From assembly GCF_910589235.1 (NCBI RefSeq), contig NC_060969.1:635001-699000 (forward strand): a stretch of 64,000 bases of DNA. Reading direction: 5' to 3'. A model generated the notes under the pieces. It saw only the letters and a list, made by a program, of their open reading frames with translations, made no database searches and was not told the DNA's origin. The position numbers and the translations under genes are program-made. Positions 17,891 to 30,400 of the stretch are shown in pieces (the stretch's first letter is position 1; each line of letters opens with the position of its first letter). The stretch comes from Vespa crabro (Eukaryota; Arthropoda; Insecta; Hymenoptera; Vespidae).

Positions 17891-19318
17891 GTACGATGTA
17901 TATATATATATATATATATACATAGTATTTATAATATAATAATTAGGTAGTCTATGAATCTCATCGCATATATTTTAATTCGTTAATTTCGAGTCATCGA
18001 GTTTTTAAGATTAAACTCAAAAATATCTTTCTATCTATAATTTTCATTGCGTTATCAATTCATTCTATTTTACTGCGTTATCTATTCATTCTATTTCGGT
18101 TCTTACATTACGTAAAAAATACGTTTGTCATAATGACATTAAAGAAAAAAAAAACTAATATGCTTAGAAAAACTTACGTTTATTGTTTATTCCGACTATC
18201 TTTCGCAAAATTGTTTCAATAATAATTTGTTGTAATCGAAAATTGGTTTTCTATAAGAAATTTTTGATTAAAAAGAAAAAAAAAATATATATATATTATA
18301 ATAAATTACAACCGTTTCTGAAAATCATTTTTTCATATCTCTTACGTTATTTGTCATCATTATTTTTGATTTAACGATAAGAATAACAATCGAAATTCAA
18401 ACATCAAAATTATTGTATTCGAATAATAAAAATCATACCACTCACTGATCACAATTCATTTCATGTCTCGTCTCTTATCACCAAAACTTTGCAAGTATTA
18501 ACGAAATATCTATTATCTTTATTATTTCAAATTAAAAATATATATATTAAAGAGATTCCCTTAAATATTATAATTTTGTGAATATAATTTGACTTCAATC
18601 AACAAATTTAATGTTCAATCGACAGTAATTGATTTATCAAATTTTATTAAAAACATTTTTAAGATTTTATTCATGAGTTTTGAATGATTATAAGTATACT
18701 TTTTAATTGGAATGAAAAGTAGAATATAAAAAGTATTACAATAAATTCTCCAATATCTTTAATCTAAAAATAATAATAAAAGATATAAGACGGATAAATC
18801 TTAAAAAAAATTTTTTGAACTTTTTCCTTCTTCAAAAATCAGAGATCATTGAATAGTTCTATTTCTTCCATTTATCGCGAGCTCTTATCACTTCTGTTTT
18901 ATATTTTTCTTTTCATCCTTTTATAATTGTTTTTAATTTTCTTTCTATCTTATCGAACTATTCGTTAGTTGTTTCTAATTTTAAGTAATATTCTATGATA
19001 AGAATAGTATCGAACTTCAAATATCGAATTTCAATTCCAATTTTCTCGGTAGGGATCGATTTTTCGATTGATAAAAGAAATGTCTATTTTATAATATAAT
19101 AATAAAAGGTGGTCAAAAAAAAAAATGACGACAACGCAGCATCGGCAAAATGGGCGACTGAGAATTCTATCGGCTGAGAGAAATGTGGCAGAGAATTCCA
19201 CGAGAAAATATTTGGTTAAAAATAATTGGCCCTTAACGGCTAACAGATGGATGGCCTCGTGTTGCCAGAAATTTCTCAAAAGAGCAAGGTCGTTTGATAG
19301 GAAAAACTCCCTCTCATA

Positions 19319-19387
<69 letters not shown>

Positions 19388-19948
19388 TTCTAATGCAAAT
19401 CTTTCGTCATATTTTCGTTTATTATTTTGTGAATAAATTTCGCGATTAAACGATTCAATTTTTTTTTCTTTTTTTTTTCTTTTATTGATATTTTTATGAA
19501 TTGTATACAAAACAAAAAGAAATTCTATTTTTTCAAAGAATTACATTTGGAAATAAAGATTGCGAAAGGATATATATATAATAGTTTTTCTTTCGTTTTT
19601 AATAGAAATCTTTTATTATATATTTGTTTATCTTTTCTTTTTTTTTATCGACGTTATTATAAGTTGTATGCGAAATGAAAAAAGAGATTTCATTTTTCAA
19701 CAAAAAATATTACATTTGGAAATGAAGATCGTGGAAGAAATTAAAGAAAAAAGGATTACATGTACATGTATATTTTCTTTTTCTTTTATCCTGGCATCAA
19801 GTATCAACTCATTTTGAATGATCCTTTAATTTAGATCATGTTTAGATTATCAGAGAGCGGTTAGAGAATTAATATTTTTATTGTTACTCCATATTGTTCA
19901 TTTTAATATCTAGTATTTGTATTATCGATTATTCACTGATATACATAC

Positions 19949-19982
<34 letters not shown>

Positions 19983-20573
19983 GTACATATATATATTACA
20001 TATATATACACACACATATGCTATCACACGAGTATAATCGTATATAATCCTATAAAAGAAGGGCATATAAGGACGATATTTCTTGTTATTGAAGAGGAAA
20101 TGGTGCGGACATAATTTTTAATGGATAGAGTTCTGTTTTATGATTATATCGAAGATCGTTAAGCGAAGAATATAGTAACGCCATCATTGAAGCCTTTTAT
20201 TCTTTTCTCTGTTATAATCATCATACTTAACATAATAATTTCTTTTTTATAAGATTGTTAAATTTCTTTGAATGTCAATAGATTAATTACCCATCGATTT
20301 ATATATATATATATTTACTATACTTTATATATGCATTATATATTTGTATTATACATTATATATATTTAAATAATTATTATTAATTAATATATATTAGTAA
20401 TATAGTGATAAATATATATAAATTAATAACTATGTATATAATATAAATAACAATTAATAATATATAATTTTATATATTTATGTGCCAGTAATTATGAAAG
20501 TGGTATAAGTCAAAAATCTGTAAAAATAATATTTATCACTTCGTATTACATCGATTTAAATAATGATAATAAA

Positions 20574-20613
<40 letters not shown>

Positions 20614-21645
20614 TGAAAACACTTGGAAAATAAATAATAATAACACAACTTCAGTCACTTTCATAATCACAAACTCGTTATATTAAAAGTAATCGTTGCA
20701 AATGTCAAATGAAAATCATCGCATAAAATTAACACTTCTATTTCGATTTGTGAAAATTTCTTTACGGCTTTAAAACCGTGCCAAATGCGTGGCTCGTTGC
20801 TTAATTAGAAACGGAATAGTTCGTCTTACCCTAGCCGAGAGTGTAATAGTTTTAAGGTTAAGGTCTACACACGTAAAGAGGCGTTGCAAAATTCGATGCA
20901 CCCGAATATTTGGCTAACCTAACCTGCCTTCTACTACTTCTTCTTCGTTTAACCCCCTTTCCCCATTTTTATTTGATCTCGTTCCAGGTAAAAGAGAAAA
21001 AGAAAGAGAGAACGTCGAAAGATACATATGTATGTATGTACTTGTAAATATAGAATCTCTTCCTTCGATACGTACATATGTACATACACACACACACACA
21101 CACATTGTATATATATATATGTTTATATATATATATATGTTTATATATATATGTTTATATATATATGTTTATATATATATGTTTATATATATATATAAAT
21201 AAACATATTTACATACAACACATGCACATGTACATATATATACATATACAATCGTGTGTCAGAATTGTGTAATCGTTACGAATCGTTTCGATCGTTACGT
21301 TCGTACAATTATGTGGCCGCAGTCGAACGAACGGTAACCGTTGTTACTTAACCTTCTTGACGTACGAATTGAGGTTAATTGCAGGGTAAAATAATTTTCG
21401 TGATACCCCTCTCAGATATTTTCTTGTTATTCCATCAGTTATCTTATTATTGTTGTATTTCTTTGTCTTTTCCATCCGCGTCTTACGATGAGTTTGCATT
21501 CCTCGTCTTCTTCTTTATCTTTCTTTTTTTCTTGTGGACAAAAAATATGGCGAAGGAAGAAATACTAACTTCATATAATTATATACATATATTCATAGTT
21601 TGTATTTATAAATGTCAAAATTAAATAAATATTATATAACAAATC

Positions 21646-21700
<55 letters not shown>

Positions 21701-21954
21701 GGATTATATTTAATTATACATACATGCATGTATATATATGTACATAAAAAAACGTGTATGCGCGCATATAGAGAACGAGTGGAAAATAAAGTGACGATAT
21801 TATAAATATTCTACTAACAAATAAAATAACGTAGGAACGTGTTAGAATAGTTTGTTACAGATAACGACAGAGAGGAAAGATGAGCAACGTACATAAGAAG
21901 AAAATTTCGATGAGAAAGATAAATTTCACTTCGAAATTGGAGGACAATTTTCAT
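15986..21954. other. spacer between mir-277 and mir-34
   Basis: Six kilobases, presumably transcribed as part of the miRNA precursor. It contains GA tracts (16067-16111), a compound (GTCATC)n repeat at 17394-17472, long (TA)n tracts at 17840-17921, 19318-19383 and 21655-21698, (TAA)n at 20567-20613, and a minisatellite of tatatatatgttta units at about 21114-21200. A balanced-composition patch at 19120-19310 has open frames on both strands but no recognisable product. mir-317, the third usual cluster member, was not found here. Confidence 0.5.
21114..21200 (+). repeat. short tandem repeat of (TA)nTGTT units
   Basis: Five or so units of the form (ta)n followed by tgttta, each about 16-20 bp, ending in a mirror-like ataaataaaca. 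Simple-sequence expansion, no coding value. Confidence 0.8.
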
Positions 21955-22055
21955 TTCATTGTGATCGGCATGTTGGCAGTGTGGTTAGCTGGTTGTGTGG
22001 ATAAAATTATAATCACGACCGCTATCGGCACTGCAATTATGACGTTCGCAAATTG
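21955..22055 (+). ncRNA. mir-34: microRNA precursor mir-34
   Basis: The 5' arm at 21974-21997 begins TGGCAGTGTGGTTAGCTGG, the conserved miR-34-5p sequence of bilaterians, with seed GGCAGTG. The 3' arm at about 22014-22036 (CACGACCGCTATCGGC...) pairs with it around a loop of about 16 nt rich in A and T, and resembles known miR-34 star strands. The base of the stem continues into both flanks. miR-34 is linked in insects to ageing, neural maintenance and ecdysone-responsive expression. It lies about 6 kb downstream of mir-277 on the same strand, so both probably come from one primary transcript, as in other insects. A 66-codon open frame at 21880-22080 runs across the hairpin; I read that as accidental. 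Confidence 0.97.
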
Positions 22056-22256
22056 GCGCCGAATGGAGAAAGCTCATTAACCATGATAAAAATTAATGTT
22101 TTTTCATAGAAAAACAAGAATTAGGAAGGATAATCCAATCATGCAAATTTAAAGAACATGTCCGATTTAAAGTATCTAATGATAATATTAGGAACAATAT
22201 TTATACTAAAAAGAATTTTTAGCTTTGTATTCGTGATAATAATAATAATAATTATG

Positions 22257-22318
<62 letters not shown>

Positions 22319-22603
22319 TATACTAATTATACTAATAATAATAATAATGTTAGTAATATTATATTTAACAATAATATAAATATGTTAGAAAGAGTAGTTA
22401 GAAATATGAATATATTTTCAATAATAAATGTTAATTGAATAAAAAATTCATAGTATTTAATATTTTATAATATTATTTTAAACATGTTAAAAAAAGAGGA
22501 ATATATCTTAAATATTAAATGTTGATGATAATAAAAAATTATATTCAATATTTTATAACATTATATATATACAAACATACTATATATATATATATATATA
22601 TAT

Positions 22604-22676
<73 letters not shown>

Positions 22677-22799
22677 GAATTCATTAGAAAAATAAATATG
22701 TCTTAAATATTAAATGTTGACGGTATCATATTCAATATTTTTTTGGAAAGCTTTGAATTTTGGAAGACGCATCTGATTTTCGTTTTCTTTCTTTTTCAG
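22056..22799. repeat. intron-like AT-rich stretch with (TAA)n and (CA)n(GA)n tracts
   Basis: Lies between mir-34 and the RPB8 exon. Holds a (TAA)n tract of about 110 bp (22236-22350), a (TA) tract at about 22580-22602 and a composite (CA)n(GA)n at about 22605-22669. It ends in the polypyrimidine tract and acceptor of the RPB8 exon, so at least the right part is intronic. Confidence 0.6.
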
Positions 22800-22917
22800 A
22801 TCTGCCTACGTATCTTTCGGTGGATTATTAATGAGGCTGCAAGGTGACGCAAATAACTTACATGGTTTCGAGATTGATCAACATATGTACCTGCTCATGA
22901 AGAAACTTGCATTTTAA
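22800..22917 (+). CDS. RPB8: RNA polymerase subunit RPB8 (RPABC3), terminal exon only
   Basis: One open exon encodes 38 residues and a stop: it begins SAYVSFGGLLMRLQGDANN and ends YLLMKKLAF, which is the C-terminus of RPB8/POLR2H, the small subunit shared by RNA polymerases I, II and III. It is almost identical to the human end of the protein. A textbook acceptor precedes it (tttctttttcag, ag at 22798-22799); the exon contributes one base to a split codon (phase 2), which fits the conserved ..RL|SAY junction. A poly(A) signal AATAAA follows at 23005-23010. The conserved acceptor argues against a processed retrocopy. The rest of RPB8 (about 110 residues, including the GEYNP and YGKVYRIEGDE regions) was not found upstream on the + strand. 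Either a very long last intron contains the miRNA cluster, or this is a partial genomic duplication. Confidence 0.9.
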
Positions 22918-23004
22918 GTTATCTTTACAAATAGATCAAACTTACTGACGAAGATTTTTATCTTCTCATTCTTTGAAAAGATTTTACAATTTTTTATTGA
23001 CTGA

Positions 23005-23010
23005 AATAAA
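23005..23010 (+). terminator. poly(A) signal after RPB8 exon
   Basis: AATAAA lies 88 bases past the RPB8 stop codon, a normal distance for a short insect 3' UTR. It supports the exon at 22800-22917 being a true 3' terminal exon. Confidence 0.6.
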
Positions 23011-24439
23011 ATATACGTCAAAGATTGTTATTTACTCATTGTTTTTATTCCATTTTTTTTTGTTTTGCATTTTTAAGACATTTTCGCATTCGTAGGATCT
23101 TACATTGATAAGATTTGCTTTTTTTATTGATCGATAAAATTTCATCGATAAAACTTCATGTTCGGCTATTACAGATAATTTAGCATGAATTTAATTTTTA
23201 TTTTTTATATACATTTTATATACATTTTATATACATTTTATATACTATAAAATTATATTCGATTTATTTTATTATATATATAATGTATATTATCTATATA
23301 AAAAATAAATCTTCATCGCAATTCAAAAATTAGTTAATTATTATTTAAATTGGATAACGTAAATATTTACGATCGTTTGAAAAGATCGATGCAATTTAAA
23401 ACGACTGAATCAATTCAAATGACGAAATCATTTCTAAAGATTTAAGCAATACTAATATAGTCGAATTAAATTTATATTTAATATGAATAGATGATACAAA
23501 ATGATTCACGCAATGAACGTACTAAAGCATTGTATGCTTTTAATAGTATTGGATTAGAACAACGTCATACTTTGAAACGTTTGGCATTTAAAATACATCG
23601 TGGCTATTTACACACTTAAATGTTTGGCAGTGAATACATCAATTTGTCAATAACGTACGTATGCGTTTCATGAATCAAAAATAGATCAAAATTAGAAAAA
23701 AAAAATAATGTCCATCTCATTTTATTAAATAATTATATACAAAGGAACACTTTTGTCTTAAAATTAAATGGTGATTTATCTCTATTAACCATAAAATATT
23801 GCTATTAAGATGAACTTTATAAAAAAAAAAAAAAAAAAAAAAAAAATTAAATAAAAATCGAATATTAAATAACATTTTGTAGATAACTAACATTCTCTCA
23901 TGTTAATTCTCTATAATTCAAATTTTGTTTGAACGTCTATACAAAAATTATACAATGTAAAAATAACACAGTATTAATTATACGGTATTAATTGTACTAT
24001 ACTAAAAATAAAACTTATACATTAATAAAATATATACAAATAATGGATATGAAACAAAAATTGAATAAACATCAATAGAATGAAATAAAACATAATTGAA
24101 AAAAAAAAAAATAAATAAAATACAATTGAAAAAAAATTATACAATGACGTTGTTATAGAGAGTTAATTAAATTCATATTTATATTATTATTTATTAATTT
24201 TTTCGTTTCTTCGCACATAATTTTTAAACATATTAAATATAAATTATTTGAACGTTTCCATTGAATTCTTAAACATAGAACAGTAGACGTCGTTTCATCG
24301 TTGGAACAACATGCGAAGTAAAGATATTTTTACCTTGCGAAACGTTGGCATTGGAAAACGAAGGCGATAGCGTGTACGGTTCTCGAGCTTGCGTATAAAT
24401 TTTGGACGTTCACCAAGTTCGCTCTAGCGGTGATTGTGA

Positions 24440-24485
<46 letters not shown>

Positions 24486-24806
24486 TGTCGTTGTCGTCGT
24501 TGTCAACGACGCATGCTCGTCAAAAACAGTAAACGCCAGGGAGCGCTCACTACTAATAAACGTGCCACCAGAGCAACAAAAATAGGTGCTAGGCACCGCC
24601 ATACATACATTACCATCTTAACATGGCAGTCATCTTTGGTAACGAGTTCTTACACGAGAAAACTTTGAAATCTGCACGCTACTTGCAATCTGTCAACCGA
24701 GTTGGTAAAGTTCCAGGCCACGTATCTAACAACCGTATCGGTCTTTCGAATTTTAGAGAAAATTTTCTTTAACTTAAACTCGTGTTTGAAAAGGAAAAAT
24801 AAAACG

Positions 24807-24847
<41 letters not shown>

Positions 24848-25626
24848 TGTTTTATTTTTAAATAATTATTATAGAAAATTTGATTAAATTGAAATATCGT
24901 AAGATTGAAATGTATATGACGTAAGAATAATAGTATCATAAAACAATTAAAAAGATGTGAGTCAGTATTTTTATTAATAACTTAATAGAAAAACAATCTC
25001 TTTTGAAATCGAATCAATCACTATTTTGGAGAACAAATGAAATGGCAGCAGTTGTTTATCTACTAAATTAATCGTAATGAGACAAATTGTAGATGAAAAG
25101 GAAATGAGAACTAATTTATGTAATTAAACTCGTACTATTCGTGACCTTGTAACTCGACGATAATTGAGCTGATGTTGCGCTACAGTATTACGATGTGTAT
25201 ACAAGAACGAGTCGTAAACCTAAGATGGCCGACAAATTAATCATTATGTAACGCAATGCGCCAAGATGGCCGTCACTTAATAAGGGTCCGATCCTAAATA
25301 GATTGGCCCAATGACACATAATTCGCTTTATCTACTCGCGGCATTGCGTTGCGTAATATCGGTGGACTCTCTACTACAAGAACAAATTGAACAAGGATAA
25401 AATAATCGATATCGTTATTATAGACCGATATTAGCGCCAGCTAATATTGTCACTCGATAACATTGCCAATCTATATATCGTCTCCATTTACTCGTCCAAT
25501 AGTTTTAGGAGTAAATTTAAATTTCGTTAATCGTAATGTGAAAATTTATAATAAAATATATTTCATTAATGGTAATTATTAATGATTATTACTTGTAAAC
25601 ATTTATGTTGAATTTTTATATTTCTT
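23011..25626. other. intergenic region between RPB8 exon and WDR92
   Basis: AT-rich from 23011 to 24230, including a 12-bp tandem repeat of atatacatttt units at about 23205-23245 and a poly(A) run at 23821-23846. From 24290 to 24730 and 25140 to 25460 the composition is balanced: the first patch includes (CGT)n at 24440-24500, the second two AAGATGGCC motifs. No coding exon was recognised. The 3' UTR of WDR92 (- strand) should occupy the right end. Confidence 0.5.
25222..25271. promoter_or_regulatory. pair of YY1/Pho-like AAGATGGCC motifs
   Basis: AAGATGGCC occurs at 25222-25230 and again at 25263-25271 on the + strand, 41 bp apart. AAGATGGC with its GCCAT core is the binding motif of YY1 and its fly homologue Pleiohomeotic, and it is common just downstream of transcription starts. 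Binding is inference. Confidence 0.35.
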
Positions 25627-27023
25627 TCATACGAGGTTAAGCTTAGTTGTTATAATAACTCGTAAACATTGATCAAACGATGTACAAACAGCTAACCCTT
25701 GTTTATCTGGACTCCAATCCAAGGCACTAATTGGTTGAGTTGAAAGAGAATTGTTTTGAAGTAGACTTACACTTCCAATAACACCTTGTTCTATACCATC
25801 CGCGTCAGTCTGCTTTCGTTTCTCTGGATAATTACTAAAAAATCAAAATACTTAGGCTACTCCAATATTTCAACAATAAACATTAAAAGAAAGAAAATTA
25901 TGTGATTTTACATTCACACTTACTATTTCCAAAGACAAAGAGAACCATCTCCACCTCCAGTTGCAAATATTTCTCTATTTTGTGGTAAATGCTTGACCAT
26001 CCATATTGTTGATTTATGTGCCTGAATAAGTCAGGACAAGTAATTAATTATATTTTATTTTACTCTTGAAAAATATTTTCTTACCTTTTCTATTAAATAA
26101 GCATAACCTTTCTTTGGATGGTGCGTTTTCAAATCAAATAAATAAAATTTAGCCTCAAGAGTAGTTGCGACTAATTTATTCATAGGAATATCCTTCCTAT
26201 CATATTCGATACCACAAACACCATTCTTGACGTTACTCTCCCATCTAAGAGACATGGCTTTTAAATCAAACATTTTGATATCCCCGTTGTCATAGCCAGC
26301 TGCAACAGTTCTTTCTTCAGAGTTGTAAGAATTACCAAAGGAAACTGTCCAACAATCTCTACGACTCTCTCCTTCTTTAGGTTCCATTACAGCTACCGGT
26401 CGACTTTTTTGTCTTGGATCCCATACTTTAACGCTACCATCGCGTGATCCTGTTACTAACTCTGGTGCACCACAACCAATGCTATGACCAGCTACACCAG
26501 AAATAGCATTTATAATATCATCGTGAGCATTAGCTGTATAAAGTGGTATTGAAGGATCTTCGAGATTGTATATATTAAGTTTTCCCTGAAATAATAGTTA
26601 ATTAAATAAATTGAAATTTTTAAATATATAGATAAATTATACAAAAGCAACGAATATTTAATTTGTATATATGTCTGAATCATAATTCAGATATTGTGGA
26701 ACAATTTAAAAAACTCACATGTTACTACAATGAACTAGCAGTTCTATCAGATGTACCTTGAAATCACCAACTGCTAAGTGCCTGTCTCGTAAACTCGAAG
26801 CGTTAAATGTTCCACATTTAACTGGATTTGATCGTTCGATATCCTTAATATGTTTTAATTCTCCGCTTGATACTTCATAAATTTGTATAATTCCAGTACC
26901 ACGAGGTCGAGAGCCCATAACCACAAACTTCGCACTACACGGAATCCATTTTGTGTCAAATAAGGAATAATCGACGGATTTTTCAATATGACAAATTATT
27001 TGTGGTTTTGATAATTTCTCCAT
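25627..27023 (-). CDS. WDR92: WDR92 (Monad / DNAAF10), WD-repeat dynein assembly factor
   Basis: Four exons on the - strand: 27023-26757, 26585-26085, 26021-25924 and 25834-25627. Joined they are 1074 nt and encode 357 aa, the same length as human WDR92. The protein starts MEKLSKPQIICHIEKSVDYS and contains KFVVMGSRPRGTGIIQIYE, ELVTGSRDGSVKVWDPRQK, AAGYDNGDIKMFDLKAMSLR and a C-terminal LSTQPISALDWSPDKQGL, all in the order seen across the family. The family forms a seven-bladed WD40 propeller that works with the R2TP/prefoldin-like complex, chiefly in cytoplasmic pre-assembly of axonemal dynein arms. All junctions are GT-AG and keep frame. The start codon is 423 bases downstream of the NCAPG stop on the same strand, but the genes are otherwise unrelated. 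Confidence 0.97.
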
Positions 27024-27414
27024 AGCTTAATTTGTAACTTTATTTCTTGGTTATAGCTACGCAAAGATGACAGTTCATCTGAGAGTTAAAGTATCGATAT
27101 AAACAAGAATAAACGCCATCTGTTGTCTGCGTTACGGATAAAGTAATTTCTCTCTCTCTCTCTCTTACTATTAGTATTAAGAAATATTTAATATTTATTA
27201 ATATAAATAAAGACAAATAAAGAAAGTATTCAAAAATTTTTATTATTAAAAAATATAAAAGCTCTTTTCTTAAATATTACTGTTACACAGAAATATAAAT
27301 CATCCAATCATATCATTACAATCTTTTCATTATTCTATTACTAATGTATGTGATATGTATATATATTTATAATCAATATATTAGTCAATAATTCATTTCT
27401 AAAAGTAACAATTC

Positions 27415-27420
27415 TTTATT
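27415..27420 (-). terminator. poly(A) signal of NCAPG
   Basis: TTTATT on the + strand, AATAAA on the - strand, 26 bases past the NCAPG stop. The implied 3' UTR would be very short. Confidence 0.45.
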
Positions 27421-27445
27421 AATATGAAATTATAAATAATTTAAT

Positions 27446-30400
27446 TCATTCTTCTGTATCTGTATTATTTTCTACTTCCTCTTGGGTTTCTATAAAACCT
27501 GGTGATTCCAATTTCTTCTTAAACTTTTGTACATAATTCAAAAATCGTTTATCAAACTTATTCACCTAAATAATATATAAATAAAATTAATTTTATAATT
27601 GATCTTATTATGAAGAACAAGAAATATCATAATACATATTTTTCTAATAAATATTTTACAAATTATTATTATTATATAATTAAAACTTACCATTAATGAA
27701 ACCTTCTCAATACCATCTTTTAAATCCTCTTGTGATAAATTGTCGTCTATTTGTATATCTAAATCCTTCAAACATTTAATGAGTACATCTTTGTCAATTT
27801 TACTATCTGAATTTAAAATTTCAGCCAGAATTGCAAAGGCCAAATTATTATGTACACAATATGTGTTCATGCTTTCAGATCCTTTACCTCTATTTCTAGT
27901 CAAATTCAAAATAAAAGCAGCTACATTGTAAGGATTAATTTCTTGAAGAGGACTAATCTCTGGTGCATTACATATGATCTTTAAAACTGGAAAGAATGCT
28001 TCTTCCAGCATTTCTTGATTAAAAGGTACATACATTATGAATTGATCAAAAAAGCTGCTAATACATTGGCAGAGATAAGTGTCATCTCTATTTGTTGGAT
28101 TATAATACATAATTATTATACGAGCTAACAAAGTAGAACTGTTTATACGACGGTTTATTAATAATTTGCAAAGTCCCTCGGTTGCAATAGTTCTCAAATC
28201 TTGATTCTGTAATAATATTAAGAAAATTTATTATATTTCATTATACGATGAATAATGAAATTTCAATAAATAATATAAAACTAAATAGTATAAAAAATAT
28301 ATAGTATGAAATAATTCTGACCACATTATCCAATAATCCTATTAGAATTTTCATTATATCAGGACTTTGTACTTGACTATTGGACGATTGTCTGTAAACA
28401 GTAATATCTTCTTCTTCCATTTGATTGAATAACTTTACAGGTTTATTAGTTTTATTTAAAAGGCTACTATTGTCATCATTTTTCGAAATATCAAAAAATT
28501 CAAGTCCGTAATATAATAGAAGATCAAAAAGAGCTTTTAAAGTAATAATCCATATTTCTTGTTTTTCTTGTTCCAATGAAAATTGTAACAAAAATGTCAA
28601 AATATTTGTTCTAGCTAATTCCTTATCTAATATGCAAAATATTCCCAAAGCTTCTAATGCTAATATATGGACCCTGTCATCTGGATGCTAAACATAAATA
28701 TGTTATTAATATAAGAAATAACACAGAAAATAATTTAAATTACATATGTACAGAATAAAGAACTTACATCTAAACTTGAAAGCGCTACATTTACAAGGCA
28801 TCTAAGAGTAGGTGTTAACGTTTTTACAGATTTAACTCTCATCATAGCACACATGATAGTGAGACATTTAATCATCGTTTCAGAATCACTTTTCTCTTCT
28901 TCAATATCATCATCAACAATCATTTGATTAGGTTCTGATTGTTCATTTAATTTCATTAATTCTTGATTTATTTTATCTATTTGTTCCTTTCGATTCTCAG
29001 CTTTCAAATATTCTTTATTTTGTATAGCTTGATATTCTTCCTCTTTAAGTTCTAGTAATTGTACTCGTAATCTGGCTTTCTAAGAAACAAAAAAGTCAAT
29101 ACGATGATAATTATTAAACTAAATATAAAGAATAAATATAACTACATACTTGCATGTTATTTCGATGTTCTTGTTTTGGAGATATTTCTTTTATAACTTG
29201 TGTAGTAACTTTTATTGGCGTTCTGATTTTACTAATTGTATTTGATAAAAGATCTAGTCTTTTATTTACATCAGGTATCACATTCTCAAGGTGATTTACT
29301 ATGCATTCAATTATTTCTTTAGAGCAATGGTCAGTCAATAGCACATTTAATATCAGTTCACTTAAATTATTTCTTCCTGCTTCATCTGACAAATCATATA
29401 CTTTAATTATTTCAAAAAGCTGAAGAAGAATAAATTGGTGTGCTGTTTTTTCCAACATTTCATATGTTTCAGAAGAAATCATGATTAAAAACTCATTAAT
29501 ATATGCTGAGAAACTTGATAATTCAGGCAAAATTTTTTCTAATGCGTCTAAGGAAGATAAACTATGAAAATGCTTAGCTACACATCTCCAATACAAACAG
29601 TTCTCGCTTGTTAATTTATTAATTGGTATAAGTTTTGTAGTTTCATCGATTGGTATTTGACTGATTAATTTATCCAACTCAGTTTTTCTATCAAAACAAA
29701 TAAAATATAATTAATCAAATTTAAATTAACATTTTACCTTTTGAAATAATTGATTAAATACTTACTTGAAGAGTACATTTAATGCTAAAATAGATACATT
29801 AGTTCCAATTTCTGCATCTAATGCATGAATCAAATCTATGTACTCTCCATTATAATAACGCAGCCATATTGGTAATAATACATTTTCAACACATTTGCGT
29901 ACAATCTCAGCTCTATCTTTGAGTCCTTCATTTAACAATTGGATCCTTTGTTTGATTGTTAATGATCTTATTGTAATTTTACTGATAAAGTCATAAGCCA
30001 TTTTTCGTACTATATCACTCACATCTCTAATTCTTTTTAAAGCGGCATGTAATGTTTTTTGATTTTTGGCCATACTACTCAATACTGCTTTACGAACTTC
30101 AACTTTTGGATCTTTGGATAAATGAAATATATACATCTTTATTACAGGACAATTTTCATCTGACGGATCTTGAAGCCTATGTAAAGCAAAAACAGCTTGG
30201 GCTCTAACTTTATGCGATTTATCCAGTAATCGATCCATCATATTAACAGTAATTTTGTCGCAAAGTGCATCATCAATGAAAGCATTTTCACCCATTGAAT
30301 TTAATAACATATTTAAAAAATGACATATGCGAAATCTAACAGAAGAATCCTTTGCATTATGATGTGTTAATACAAATTCAAATAATTTTTCAAGAAATGG

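Noticed and set aside
19031..19510. 159-codon frame on the - strand and 103-codon frame on the + strand
   Set aside because: Both cross the (TA)n tract, overlap each other and match nothing known; kept only as an unexplained composition patch.
20920..20940. ctaacctaacct as a telomere-type (TTAGG)n remnant
   Set aside because: Only two units are present, easily explained by chance.
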